DNA of 19,480 nucleotides from Legionellales bacterium UBA2469 (GTDB lineage: Bacteria; Pseudomonadota; Gammaproteobacteria; Legionellales; Legionellaceae), in contig DDPL01000045.1 in NCBI GenBank assembly GCA_002342175.1, positions 13,680 through 33,159 of the forward strand, given 5' to 3'. Positions 6,423-13,903 of this stretch are shown in pieces. Below the pieces are notes generated by a model. It had not been told where the DNA came from, ran no database searches, and worked only from the letters and a program-made list of their open reading frames with translations. Made by a program: the position numbers and the translations under genes. Each line of letters starts with the position of its first letter. Positions within the stretch are counted from its first letter, which is position 1.

Positions 6423-7937
6423 ATGATTTTTGCAACCAAAGAACTGAATCTTATCAATCTTCTATTTTTAGAAAGTATTGTTAGAAAAAACCCTAAACCG
6501 CTTCAAGACTGCATATCACAAATCAATCCCGTTATTTTAAATAACCGAGTTGCACTACCTTCCCCTTATGATAGCATCAGTTTTATTGGATTTTCATGGT
6601 CTCAGCCCCATCTTGTGGAGCATCCTAATTTTGAATTTGCCATGATTGAGATGATGGCTGCGCTTTTATACCAGACCAATCAATATCAAATGGATGATGT
6701 GGCAATGAGTACTATTTTAAATTTTGATGCGTTACCTTATCACCACATCCTCATTGCTATCCAACAAAAAAAATGTGAATATTTAGACTTTATCGCAAGG
6801 GCTTGTGAATCTTATTTTGCCATATATCCGAAATTTGCTTCTCATTATGGCCAACAGCTCCTGGAAAGTATCGTTAATTATCCAGAATTTATTCATCAAT
6901 TCACAAAAGATGAATTGAAATATGTGATATCTTGGGGTGTTCCATTTTTAATGAATATGTTCCCATCGCGTTTTGACATGTATCAAAAAATTGAACACTT
7001 TTTAGAAGGTCAATTATTGGGAAATAAACTATTTGTTAATGTCGAATATTCTATAAAAGATATTGAAACATGGGTTTTTGTTCTGCTTGAGTTATTGTCG
7101 AAAGATTTTATCCAAATGGATTTCATCAATAAGCATTTTCTCAATGTTAAAAATGATAACGCCCGAATTATCGATCAAATCATTTTAAGAACCGAGGATA
7201 ATCCGCAATTGCTAAAGCAATATTTAAAATTTATCGAATCTTTGTATCTTCACAAATATATTTCTCGGCTAGTTTTCAAAGATCTTGTTTTAAATCATCT
7301 TCGCGAAGGCTATTCGCCATTGCATGAATTGGTTTACCATTCACGAGAAGCGCAACTCAACACATATTTGAATTTTATAGAAGATGCCGTTATGAATGGT
7401 CATTTACTGCGGGATGAAGTTGATAAAGCCATTTATTATCGCAATACATCAGGTTTTTCGCTAATGTCACAGGCTTCGAATAATCATAAAGCCAGTATAA
7501 CCCAAACATTTTTTGATTTTTGTGAAAAATTCTATGATGAAAATGAATTTATGAAGCTACTTCAAAAAAATAAAAAAGTATTGCGTTGTGCTAAACAAAA
7601 AGCAGAATATGTCGAAATCAATAACATGCTAAAAAAATATCGAGCATTGGTAAAACATTTTGAAAAAAACGCCGATGAAGTTCATGAAGAGATGATTGGA
7701 CGTATTGATTTGAGCTTTATAGATGCTGATGAAGATGTCACCTATGATCATTCTTTACCCTATATTGATTTAAGTTTTATTGATGATCAACCTGAAGGAA
7801 CGATAAAGTTTGAGTTTTATAGCAGCTCACCAACCACCATCCAAGGTCGTTTGGTAGAAAGACTAAATACCTTTGGTTTTTTTGAAAAACGAACGGTCGT
7901 CAGTCCTAATTCAGTCGCCGGTTATGAATTTAAATAA
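6423..7937 (+). CDS. Hypothetical 504-residue helical-repeat protein (ankyrin-like degenerate repeats), possible effector
   Basis: I do not recognise a named family. The protein has no signal peptide or membrane segments and looks mostly helical. Its middle carries degenerate tandem repeats: YLKFIE at 267, YLNFIE at 315 and FFDFCE at 363, spaced exactly 48 residues apart. Each of the first two units ends with a G-[YF]-S motif at the same offset (GYSPLHEL, GFSLMSQA). A weaker unit (FVLLELL...RIIDQII) precedes them. The G-x-S-P-L-H turn and helix pairs resemble ankyrin-type repeats with long insertions. Near the C-terminus IDLSFID occurs twice (428-434 and 448-454) in an acidic segment. The ribosome-binding site is weak (GGGTG). 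Its stop overlaps the convergent rhomboid gene by 8 bases. Function is unknown; a secreted effector role is inference from repeat type and probable host-associated lineage. Confidence 0.7.
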   Translation: MIFATKELNLINLLFLESIVRKNPKPLQDCISQINPVILNNRVALPSPYDSISFIGFSWSQPHLVEHPNFEFAMIEMMAALLYQTNQYQMDDVAMSTILNFDALPYHHILIAIQQKKCEYLDFIARACESYFAIYPKFASHYGQQLLESIVNYPEFIHQFTKDELKYVISWGVPFLMNMFPSRFDMYQKIEHFLEGQLLGNKLFVNVEYSIKDIETWVFVLLELLSKDFIQMDFINKHFLNVKNDNARIIDQIILRTEDNPQLLKQYLKFIESLYLHKYISRLVFKDLVLNHLREGYSPLHELVYHSREAQLNTYLNFIEDAVMNGHLLRDEVDKAIYYRNTSGFSLMSQASNNHKASITQTFFDFCEKFYDENEFMKLLQKNKKVLRCAKQKAEYVEINNMLKKYRALVKHFEKNADEVHEEMIGRIDLSFIDADEDVTYDHSLPYIDLSFIDDQPEGTIKFEFYSSSPTTIQGRLVERLNTFGFFEKRTVVSPNSVAGYEFK

Positions 7938-8559
7938 TTGGGATTAAATAAGGTTTTTGAAACAATAAAGCTCCTATTTCAGGGATGTAATATCCCGCTA
8001 AAAAAGTGGTTACCCCGGCAATCAAACCAAACAAATGCCCCTCCCAAGATACCCTATCTTGGGAAGGGAGTATGCCAAAGAAAATGCCAAAAAAATAATA
8101 AATACAAACAAAAGCTACAAAATAACTAAAAATATGATGGCTAAAATAAGCCTCAACCACTAAAAATCCCCAATAAGCTGTGATTAAACCGGATGCTCCC
8201 ACATGTATGCCTGGTCGAGCAAATAACCAGGTTAATAAACCGCTATAAATGATTAAAATCCAGGTGATATTCCAATAGAAATCCACGCCATAAGCAAGCA
8301 AAAAAGTCGTTAAAACCAATAGTGGAATTAAATTAAAAAATAAATGATTTACATTTGCATGTATAAATGGTGCAAATAAAATACCTGGAATACCAAATGG
8401 ATGACGAGGAATAATCCCTAAAATGCTTAGGCGATAATGTGTGAGGAGATTTAAGCCAAGGACCAAAACCAAAATGCCAATCATGATTACATAGATTTTA
8501 ATCGATGATTGAATGGTGTTTTGTAATACAAGAATAGAATTGCTAAGTTCTTCAAGCAT
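7930..8559 (-). CDS. Rhomboid-family intramembrane serine protease
   Basis: A 209-residue polytopic membrane protein that by family cleaves transmembrane segments of substrate proteins within the inner membrane. Seen: NHLFFN at 71-76 in the second helix (HxxxN motif), the catalytic GASG with Ser123 (VGASGLITAYWG), and the catalytic His175 in EGHLFGLIAG, which together give the Ser-His dyad. About six membrane helices are evident, typical of the bacterial core rhomboid fold. The ATG lies 3 nt after the xseA stop, with AGGA inside the end of xseA, so the two genes are probably translationally coupled. The 3' end overlaps the convergent 504-residue gene by 8 bases. A 10-bp perfect inverted repeat lies inside the coding region at 8042-8064. 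The substrate is unknown. Confidence 0.92.
   Translation of the reverse strand: MLEELSNSILVLQNTIQSSIKIYVIMIGILVLVLGLNLLTHYRLSILGIIPRHPFGIPGILFAPFIHANVNHLFFNLIPLLVLTTFLLAYGVDFYWNITWILIIYSGLLTWLFARPGIHVGASGLITAYWGFLVVEAYFSHHIFSYFVAFVCIYYFFGIFFGILPSQDRVSWEGHLFGLIAGVTTFLAGYYIPEIGALLFQKPYLIPII
8042..8064. repeat. Perfect 10-bp inverted repeat inside the rhomboid gene
   Basis: TCCCAAGATA, a 3-nt loop CCC, then TATCTTGGGA. It lies in codons for the PSQDRVSWE segment just before the catalytic histidine of the rhomboid protein. No T-tract follows on either strand, so it is not a standard terminator. It sits about 105-125 nt past the stop of the convergent 504-residue gene and could form a 3' hairpin in that gene's transcript. 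Confidence 0.6.
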
Positions 8560-8562
8560 GTT

Positions 8563-9891
8563 TTAGTTTTCCTGAATATGTTGCACTTGAGATTGAATTT
8601 GCCCATGCGCCAAACGAATCGAAATGGTTTCATGTAATTTAGCTTCACGGGCATGGGTCAGCACATGTTTTTGTTGATTGGTGACAATCGCATAGCCTCT
8701 GTCTAAAGTTGATGCTGGACCTAAGGTATGAAGCTGTTGTGACAGTAAATGGTGTTTTTGTTGTTTTATCTCAATATAGCGCAATAGGTGCTGCTGTAAT
8801 TGAGTTTGTAGATAGACCAATCGTTGTTGTTTGATGGAAAGCTGGATTCGGGGATTTAATTTTTCCAATTGCTTTTCTAATAATTGATGTCGATGTAAAT
8901 GACGTTTTAAGGCGGTGCCACTATATTCTTTGAAAAGGCGTTGTGCGTAATCCAAACGTTGCCATGCTTGTGTCAATAGTTTTTCTGGTTGTTCAAACGT
9001 TCGATTAAACCAACTTAGTCGGGTTTGATACTGCTGGACTTGTTCCATGACCTTTTGGATGAGGCGATTTTGCCATTGTAGAATTTGAGATTTTAATTCA
9101 AGCTGATTGGGTGTGGCCTTTTCAGCCGCTGCTGTTGGTGTGGCTGCACGGTAATCGGCTACAAAGTCGGCAATGGTAAAATCGGTTTCATGTCCGACGC
9201 CAGAGATAATAGGGGTGCGGCAAGCATGAATGGTATGTGCTAATTGTTCGTCGTTAAACGCCCATAAGTCTTCAAGACTTCCACCACCTCGGCAAAGCAA
9301 AATAACATCGCTTTCTGACATGTCCGCTTTATTTAAAGCTTGTATGATTTGTTTGGGTGCCTCATTACCTTGAACATCCGTAGGATAAAGACATGTTTCA
9401 GCTAGTGGATAACGCCGACGGAGCGTGGTGAGAATGTCATGTAGTGCGGCACCTTTAGGAGAAGTCACAATCGCTATTTTTTGAGGAAATAGAGGGATGG
9501 CTTGTTTATGTTCACTGGCAAATAACCCCATGGCTTCTAATTTATTTTTGAGTAAAACATACTGTTGATATAAAAGGCCAATACCTGTGTCTTGAATATG
9601 TGAAACAATCAGTTGATAGTCACCTCGAGGTTCATAGAGGCTGATTTTGCCATACACCATGACCTCTAGACCGTTTTGCAATTGATGTTTGAGGGTATTT
9701 CGGTGCGCGTTAATAAAATAGGCGCATTTGACTTGGGCCTTTGAGTCTTTAAGGGTAAAATAATAGTGCCCAGAACCGGCTTGCACCAAATTAGAAATTT
9801 CACCCGTTACAGCAATGGCACCCATTTCAATTTCTAGAAGGGCACGTACACGTGCATTGAGTTCGGTTACAGAAAAGATATTTGTTGTCAT
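8563..9891 (-). CDS. xseA: Exodeoxyribonuclease VII large subunit XseA
   Basis: Catalytic subunit of exonuclease VII, which degrades single-stranded DNA to short oligonucleotides and works with several copies of XseB. Seen in order: N-terminal OB-fold region (FSVTELNARVRALLE, then GEISNLVQAGSGHYYFTLKD), the nuclease core with RGGGSLEDLWAFND, and SGVGHETDFTIADFVADYRA followed by TPTAAAE. After these comes a long Gln/Leu-rich coiled coil, then the LDRGYAIV C-terminal segment. I use the ATG at 9891 (442 residues) because MTTNIFSVTELN aligns with the family N-terminus. The frame runs on to an ATG at 9951, and 9900 is another option; none has a strong ribosome-binding site. The small subunit gene xseB is not adjacent. 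Rhomboid follows within 3 nt. Confidence 0.95.
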   Translation of the reverse strand: MTTNIFSVTELNARVRALLEIEMGAIAVTGEISNLVQAGSGHYYFTLKDSKAQVKCAYFINAHRNTLKHQLQNGLEVMVYGKISLYEPRGDYQLIVSHIQDTGIGLLYQQYVLLKNKLEAMGLFASEHKQAIPLFPQKIAIVTSPKGAALHDILTTLRRRYPLAETCLYPTDVQGNEAPKQIIQALNKADMSESDVILLCRGGGSLEDLWAFNDEQLAHTIHACRTPIISGVGHETDFTIADFVADYRAATPTAAAEKATPNQLELKSQILQWQNRLIQKVMEQVQQYQTRLSWFNRTFEQPEKLLTQAWQRLDYAQRLFKEYSGTALKRHLHRHQLLEKQLEKLNPRIQLSIKQQRLVYLQTQLQQHLLRYIEIKQQKHHLLSQQLHTLGPASTLDRGYAIVTNQQKHVLTHAREAKLHETISIRLAHGQIQSQVQHIQEN

Positions 9892-9963
9892 TCGAAACAT
9901 TAAACCAACTAAAAAAAACATCTTAACAGAGCAAACATATGATTGAAACATTTATAAAGAGTC

Positions 9964-9992
9964 TTGTTGTTTGTAGAGCTTGTCTTTATAAT
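9964..9992 (+). promoter_or_regulatory. Candidate promoter of mip
   Basis: TTGTTG (9964-9969), 17-nt spacer, perfect TATAAT (9987-9992), giving a leader of about 95 nt. A second possibility, TTGACC (10053-10058) with TATAAA (10075-10080), would start transcription at the ribosome-binding site and is less likely. The xseA/mip divergent gap (9892-10093) holds no gene. Confidence 0.45.
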
Positions 9993-10093
9993 GATTTTTC
10001 AAAAGAATGGAAATAGTAAAAATTATCAATAACCACCGTCAGATACATGTCGTTGACCTGTATGACTAGCGGTATATAAAACAGGGAGATGAA

Positions 10094-10795
10094 ATGAAAT
10101 TAAAACCTTTGGTGCTTGTATTATCAGGGTTATTCTGCGCAACTGCTATGGCTGCTGATGCGACAACCCCACTTGCGACAGATATGGATAAAATTTCGTA
10201 TAGCATTGGTGTTGATTTGGGTCGGAATATTAAAAAACAAGGCTTGGATTTAAGCATGCCTGCGCTTAGCAAAGGGCTAGAAGATGGTTACAAAGGCAGC
10301 TCATCTTTAATGACAGATGCTCAAATGAAAGAGGTTTTAATGAATTTTCAAAAAGATTTTGTGGCCAAAAGAAATGCTGAAATTGCTGAAAAAGCACAAA
10401 AAAATCTAAAAGATGGACAAGCCTTTTTGGATACAAATAAAAAACAATCAGGTGTAGTGACATTACCAAGTGGTTTGCAATATAAAATCAAAACTGCTGG
10501 TAAAGGCGAAAAACCAGGTGCTGATGATACCGTAACTGTGGATTATGAAGGTCGTCTTATCAATGGGAAAGTTTTTGATAGCAGTGATAAACAAGGTCAT
10601 CCTATTTCTTTCAAGGTTAATCAAGTCATTCCGGGATGGACTGAAATTCTACAATTAATGCCTGTTGGTTCAACTTGGGAAGTGTTTATTCCTGCAAGCT
10701 TGGCATATGGTGCTCAAGCGGTAGGCCCAATGATCGGACCTAATGAGACGTTAATTTTTAATATTCATTTGATTTCTGTTCAAAAGAAAAAATAA
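10094..10795 (+). CDS. mip: Mip-like FKBP-type peptidyl-prolyl cis-trans isomerase
   Basis: Periplasmic or surface peptidyl-prolyl isomerase of the macrophage infectivity potentiator type. Seen: a cleavable signal peptide with AMA before A21; an N-terminal helical dimerisation domain (DKISYSIGVDLGRNIKKQG...); a long linking helix (about 75-115, FQKDFVAKRNAEIAEKAQKN); and a complete FKBP domain from about 120 with VTVDYEGRLINGKVFDSS, FKVNQVIPGWTEILQLMP, ASLAYGAQ and GPNETLIFNIHLISV. The length of 233 equals that of L. pneumophila Mip, and the segment layout matches. GGGAG sits 5 nt before the ATG. In Legionella, Mip binds collagen and promotes early intracellular infection; the role here is inferred. 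The downstream gene for an AmpG-like transporter is separated by a hairpin. A non-virulence FkpA-type foldase is the alternative reading. Confidence 0.95.
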   Translation: MKLKPLVLVLSGLFCATAMAADATTPLATDMDKISYSIGVDLGRNIKKQGLDLSMPALSKGLEDGYKGSSSLMTDAQMKEVLMNFQKDFVAKRNAEIAEKAQKNLKDGQAFLDTNKKQSGVVTLPSGLQYKIKTAGKGEKPGADDTVTVDYEGRLINGKVFDSSDKQGHPISFKVNQVIPGWTEILQLMPVGSTWEVFIPASLAYGAQAVGPMIGPNETLIFNIHLISVQKKK

Positions 10796-10804
10796 TTTGA
10801 TGAG

Positions 10805-10834
10805 CATCCCTGAGGCTAGAAAGTTTCAGGGATG
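10805..10834 (+). promoter_or_regulatory. Intergenic hairpin covering the ribosome-binding site of the ampG-like gene
   Basis: CATCCCTGA (10805-10813) pairs perfectly with TCAGGGATG (10826-10834) across a 12-nt loop. The right arm contains the AGGG Shine-Dalgarno sequence that serves the ATG at 10841. No T-tract follows, so it is a poor intrinsic terminator. It could reduce translation of the downstream gene in a mip read-through transcript, or stabilise the 3' end of mip mRNA. Confidence 0.55.
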
Positions 10835-10840
10835 AATATT

Positions 10841-12049
10841 ATGCCGAATACAGCATCTCGTTTAATTATCTTTAGCGTTGTTTTCACCCTTGGATTTCTA
10901 TCTGGATTTCCTGCTTCTCTCTTCTCAACTGTCTTACAAGCCTGGTTTTCAAAAAACGGCCACTCAATTGTCATGGTTTCGAGTTTGGGATTATTAAACA
11001 TTCCTTTTTTAATTCGTTTTTTATGGGGCCCACTTGTTGATAGGTACTATATTCAATCCATTGGTCGTCGTAAAACGTGGATTTTACTGATTCAAATGAT
11101 GATGTTTTTATCCATTGAGGCGATGGCTTTCACAAACCCAGAAACACATCCACAACGTTTAATTTGGATGGGGTTAGGGGTGGGTTTTTTATCTTCCTTA
11201 CAAGATGTGGTCATTGACGCTCATCGTATAGAATTTTTACCCAAAGCTTGGTTTGGATTTGGAGCTGTCTCAGCTGTATATGCGTACCGCATCGCACTTT
11301 TAATCTCTGGTGGTGGCGCATTAATTTTTGCGGATTATTTTGGATTTGCTCTGACCTATGCTTTTTTTGGCTGGGTTTTTATATTTGGTATGGTATTGGT
11401 ATATTTCAGTAAGGAACCCCTTGTCGAAGTGGTTCATGATTTTCAAACCCTTGAACCGTATCGGGATTTTTTTCAACAACCTCATCTCAAGGCCTTGATT
11501 GGTCTTGTCATCACTTTAAAATGTGGTGAAGTGTTTGTTTCGAATACCAGTCCTTTGATGATTCCATTTATGATGAATGGCCTGGGTTTGAGTTTGATTA
11601 AAATTGCTTATATTAATAAAATATTTGGATTGATTGCACAGTTGTTTGGAAGCGCCTTATCTGCAGTATTTATGTGGCGTTTGTCCATTTTAAGATGTGT
11701 ATTCATTTTTGGGTCACTGCAAATTATCAGTAATTTAGCTTTTGTCTATTTAAGTTTACATACATATCCAGAATGGTTTTTATGGTTTGCCATCGCCAAT
11801 GAAAACTTTGCATCTGGTTTAACTTCAACGTCGGTCGTGGCTTTATTAATGTGTTTGGTGAATCCTAAATTCACAGCCTCTCAATTTTCTTTATGGGTTG
11901 CTTTTTCGATTACCCCTAAATTATTAGCAGGTCCCTTGGGTGGGGTGATTTCTCAACATTATAGTTGGACGGCTTTATTTTGGTTATCAACGTTGTTTAC
12001 GTCAATGTTTATTGTTTTTTGGATGCGTTTACGAGACTTAAAAGTTTGA
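10841..12049 (+). CDS. ampG: AmpG-family MFS transporter (muropeptide permease-like)
   Basis: A 402-residue major facilitator protein with about 12 membrane helices. AmpG features are clear at the N-terminus: GFLSGFPASLFSTVLQAWF, the LNIPFLIRFLWGPLVDRY segment, the cytoplasmic GRRKTW loop, and FLSSLQDVVIDAHRIEFLP. AmpG imports anhydro-muropeptides from the periplasm for cell-wall recycling and influences beta-lactamase induction. Legionellales often carry several paralogues with unproven substrates, so the symbol marks family membership only. I choose the ATG at 10841 because AGGG lies 9 nt before it; an ATG at 10832 overlaps the ribosome-binding site. The gene may be read through from mip. 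It converges with pdxB with an 8-nt gap and no convincing terminator. Confidence 0.82.
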   Translation: MPNTASRLIIFSVVFTLGFLSGFPASLFSTVLQAWFSKNGHSIVMVSSLGLLNIPFLIRFLWGPLVDRYYIQSIGRRKTWILLIQMMMFLSIEAMAFTNPETHPQRLIWMGLGVGFLSSLQDVVIDAHRIEFLPKAWFGFGAVSAVYAYRIALLISGGGALIFADYFGFALTYAFFGWVFIFGMVLVYFSKEPLVEVVHDFQTLEPYRDFFQQPHLKALIGLVITLKCGEVFVSNTSPLMIPFMMNGLGLSLIKIAYINKIFGLIAQLFGSALSAVFMWRLSILRCVFIFGSLQIISNLAFVYLSLHTYPEWFLWFAIANENFASGLTSTSVVALLMCLVNPKFTASQFSLWVAFSITPKLLAGPLGGVISQHYSWTALFWLSTLFTSMFIVFWMRLRDLKV

Positions 12050-12057
12050 GGCAAGGC

Positions 12058-13059
12058 CTATAAAAATGTAAAATCTTTGCGAAATCGATGTTGTTCTCGT
12101 AATTGAAAAAACGCTTCTGGTGTGGGACATATTTTAAGGGCTCGAGTTTCATTTTCAGGATTGTATTCTGCTAATGCCTGCAATTGCCAATTTTTTTCTT
12201 TCGTCTGTGTTGGGGGCAATGTTGGTGGTGCAATATCAGGGGCATCAAATCCATATTTTTGATAGATTTGATGTGCAATAAAACTAGTCATGCGCCATTT
12301 AGATTGAATACTATGTCCGGCAACATGAGGGGTACACAACGTGGCTCTTTCAATAATGTGGGGATTGATGCGGGGCTCATTTTTGTACACATCCGTACAA
12401 TATATGCCTTGGAATGCTTGATGAAGTATGGCGGTCTCATCAACTACATCGCCCCGAGAGGCATTGATTATACATACATTCCTTTTTAAGTTGGCAATTT
12501 GTTGTTGATTCAGCAAATGATGCGTTGAAAAAGGCGGCGTGAGATGATAATTGGGATGCAAACAAACGATGTCCATATCACTGATTGTATCTAATGTTAT
12601 CGGGCGAGGCGTTTGTACATAGGGGTCGATGTTATAAACTGAATAACCAAGCTTTTCCAGGCGATTTGTGACCATTTTGCCAACTGCACCGTAACCAACA
12701 ACGCCAATGTTTTTTCCATTCGTGTGTTGATGAAGATCTAAATACGCCACGGTGCTGGTGATGTAGTCACAAACAGCGTGCGCATTGCTGCCTTTGGCAT
12801 GAATCAAGGGAATTTTTAATCGTTGTAGTCCTTGAATATCAATATGGTCTAAACCACTGGTCGCCGAAGCCACCAGTTGGATGGATGAATTTTGTAGTAT
12901 CTCTGCCGATATTTTGATGGTTGATCGACAGATTAAAATATCATAATCCCTAAAAAGGGCTAACATCTCACCTTGATGATGATATGCCGTCAAAATAAAA
13001 TGAGAAGCAAAAAAATCATGGATGTATGGAATTTGTGAATCGTATAAAATTTTAAGCAT
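12058..13059 (-). CDS. pdxB: Erythronate-4-phosphate dehydrogenase PdxB
   Basis: NAD-dependent 2-hydroxyacid dehydrogenase that oxidises 4-phosphoerythronate in the DXP-dependent pathway to pyridoxal phosphate. Seen: N-terminal MLKILYDSQIPY, SATSGLDHID, the Rossmann motif GVVGYGAVGKMV near 120-131, the catalytic Arg in INASRGDVVDE, Glu in DVYKNEP, and His in TPHVAGHS. The HVAGHSIQSKWR stretch resembles the PdxB-specific HIAGYSLEGK. The last 35 residues (F-x-x-LR-x-x-x-x-x-R-x-x-F) look like a shortened DUF3410 dimerisation domain. The protein has 333 residues against about 378 in E. coli, so this domain is reduced. ATGs at 13059 and 13068 are both possible; the first gives the family-like MLKIL start. 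No strong ribosome-binding site is visible. A different hydroxyacid dehydrogenase is a minor alternative. Confidence 0.85.
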   Translation of the reverse strand: MLKILYDSQIPYIHDFFASHFILTAYHHQGEMLALFRDYDILICRSTIKISAEILQNSSIQLVASATSGLDHIDIQGLQRLKIPLIHAKGSNAHAVCDYITSTVAYLDLHQHTNGKNIGVVGYGAVGKMVTNRLEKLGYSVYNIDPYVQTPRPITLDTISDMDIVCLHPNYHLTPPFSTHHLLNQQQIANLKRNVCIINASRGDVVDETAILHQAFQGIYCTDVYKNEPRINPHIIERATLCTPHVAGHSIQSKWRMTSFIAHQIYQKYGFDAPDIAPPTLPPTQTKEKNWQLQALAEYNPENETRALKICPTPEAFFQLREQHRFRKDFTFL

Positions 13060-13155
13060 TAATGCCATTGATGATTTATTTTAATCAGCTCGAAGTATAT
13101 TTGGTTTTAAAATCAGAGACAATATTTGAAGGTTATTAATATTATGTTAAAACGA

Positions 13156-13183
13156 TTGAAGAGCCTAGAGGATTCAATAATAT
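13156..13183 (+). promoter_or_regulatory. Weak candidate promoter of the PAP2/DUF1189 pair
   Basis: TTGAAG (13156-13161), 16-nt spacer, TAATAT (13178-13183). The -10 box lies in the second copy of a 10-bp direct repeat, TAATATTATG, found at 13137-13146 and 13178-13187. The region is very AT-rich, so support is limited. The rest of the pdxB/PAP2 gap shows nothing else. Confidence 0.3.
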
Positions 13184-13225
13184 TATGATATTTTAAGGTT
13201 AGATAAATCATTATTAGGAACATCA

Positions 13226-13891
13226 ATGTTATATCATTACCCCTTTCAACGACTCCTCAATCCATGGATTTTTTTATCAGTACTGATTTTAGGGCTTTTG
13301 AGTTATTTTTTTGTCGATCAATGGGTTGCAAGCTATGTAGAACATTTTTCTAAGAATGATTTATACATATCATATGGCATTCATCGAATTTTTAAGGGGG
13401 GCAATATTTTTGCATTGATTTTAATCGTAAATATAATAGCCATCTTTTATAAACGTCATTCAAAGTTATTGTCATATACACTCATTTTGCTGGTACTATT
13501 TGTGATAGAGAATTTCTTTGCTTATCATGCCAAAAATATGTTAGGACGCGCTAGACCCACACTTTGGATTCATGAAGGCCTTTATGGTTTCTTTCCTTTT
13601 CACCATGGTCATGATTACACCTCTTTTCCTTCAGGTCATACCCTCAATATTATGGTTATATTTTCATATTTAGCCATGGTTTTTAAACCCTACCGTGTGT
13701 TGATTTTTTGCTTGGGTGGAATACTGTCCCTCTCTCGCGTATGGGGCGATTATCATTTTCTATCAGATTGGTTTGTAACCAGTTATTTGGCGTTGTGCTT
13801 TATCCCAGTGATTTTATATGGTGTCGATAAATTGCCTAATCATGATTTTTTAAAACGAATTAAACAAGGTTCAAAATTATTACAAAATTAA
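13226..13891 (+). CDS. PAP2-superfamily membrane phosphatase
   Basis: A 221-residue membrane protein with the complete PAP2 signature: KNMLGRARP (K103 to R110-P111), FPSGH (PSGH at 135-138) and SRVWGDYHFLSD (S170-R171, H177, D181). These residues form the active site of phosphatidic-acid, lipid A and undecaprenyl-pyrophosphate phosphatases, which act on the periplasmic face of the inner membrane. About six helices are evident. The substrate cannot be assigned; LpxE/LpxF-like lipid A dephosphorylation, PgpB-like or BacA-independent undecaprenyl-PP recycling are all possible. AGGA lies about 6-7 nt before the ATG. The gene is followed after 12 nt by the DUF1189-like gene, so the two form an operon. 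Confidence 0.9.
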   Translation: MLYHYPFQRLLNPWIFLSVLILGLLSYFFVDQWVASYVEHFSKNDLYISYGIHRIFKGGNIFALILIVNIIAIFYKRHSKLLSYTLILLVLFVIENFFAYHAKNMLGRARPTLWIHEGLYGFFPFHHGHDYTSFPSGHTLNIMVIFSYLAMVFKPYRVLIFCLGGILSLSRVWGDYHFLSDWFVTSYLALCFIPVILYGVDKLPNHDFLKRIKQGSKLLQN

Positions 13892-13903
13892 TAAGGAATT
13901 ATA

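Noticed and set aside
9254..9285. AAGTCTT-C-AAGACTT palindrome in xseA
   Set aside because: It is a short inverted repeat in a conserved coding segment (the SLEDLW region), explained by protein constraint and chance.
12049..12059. AGGC-AAG-GCCT between ampG and pdxB as a terminator
   Set aside because: The 4-bp stem with a 3-nt loop is too weak, and no T-run follows closely on either strand.
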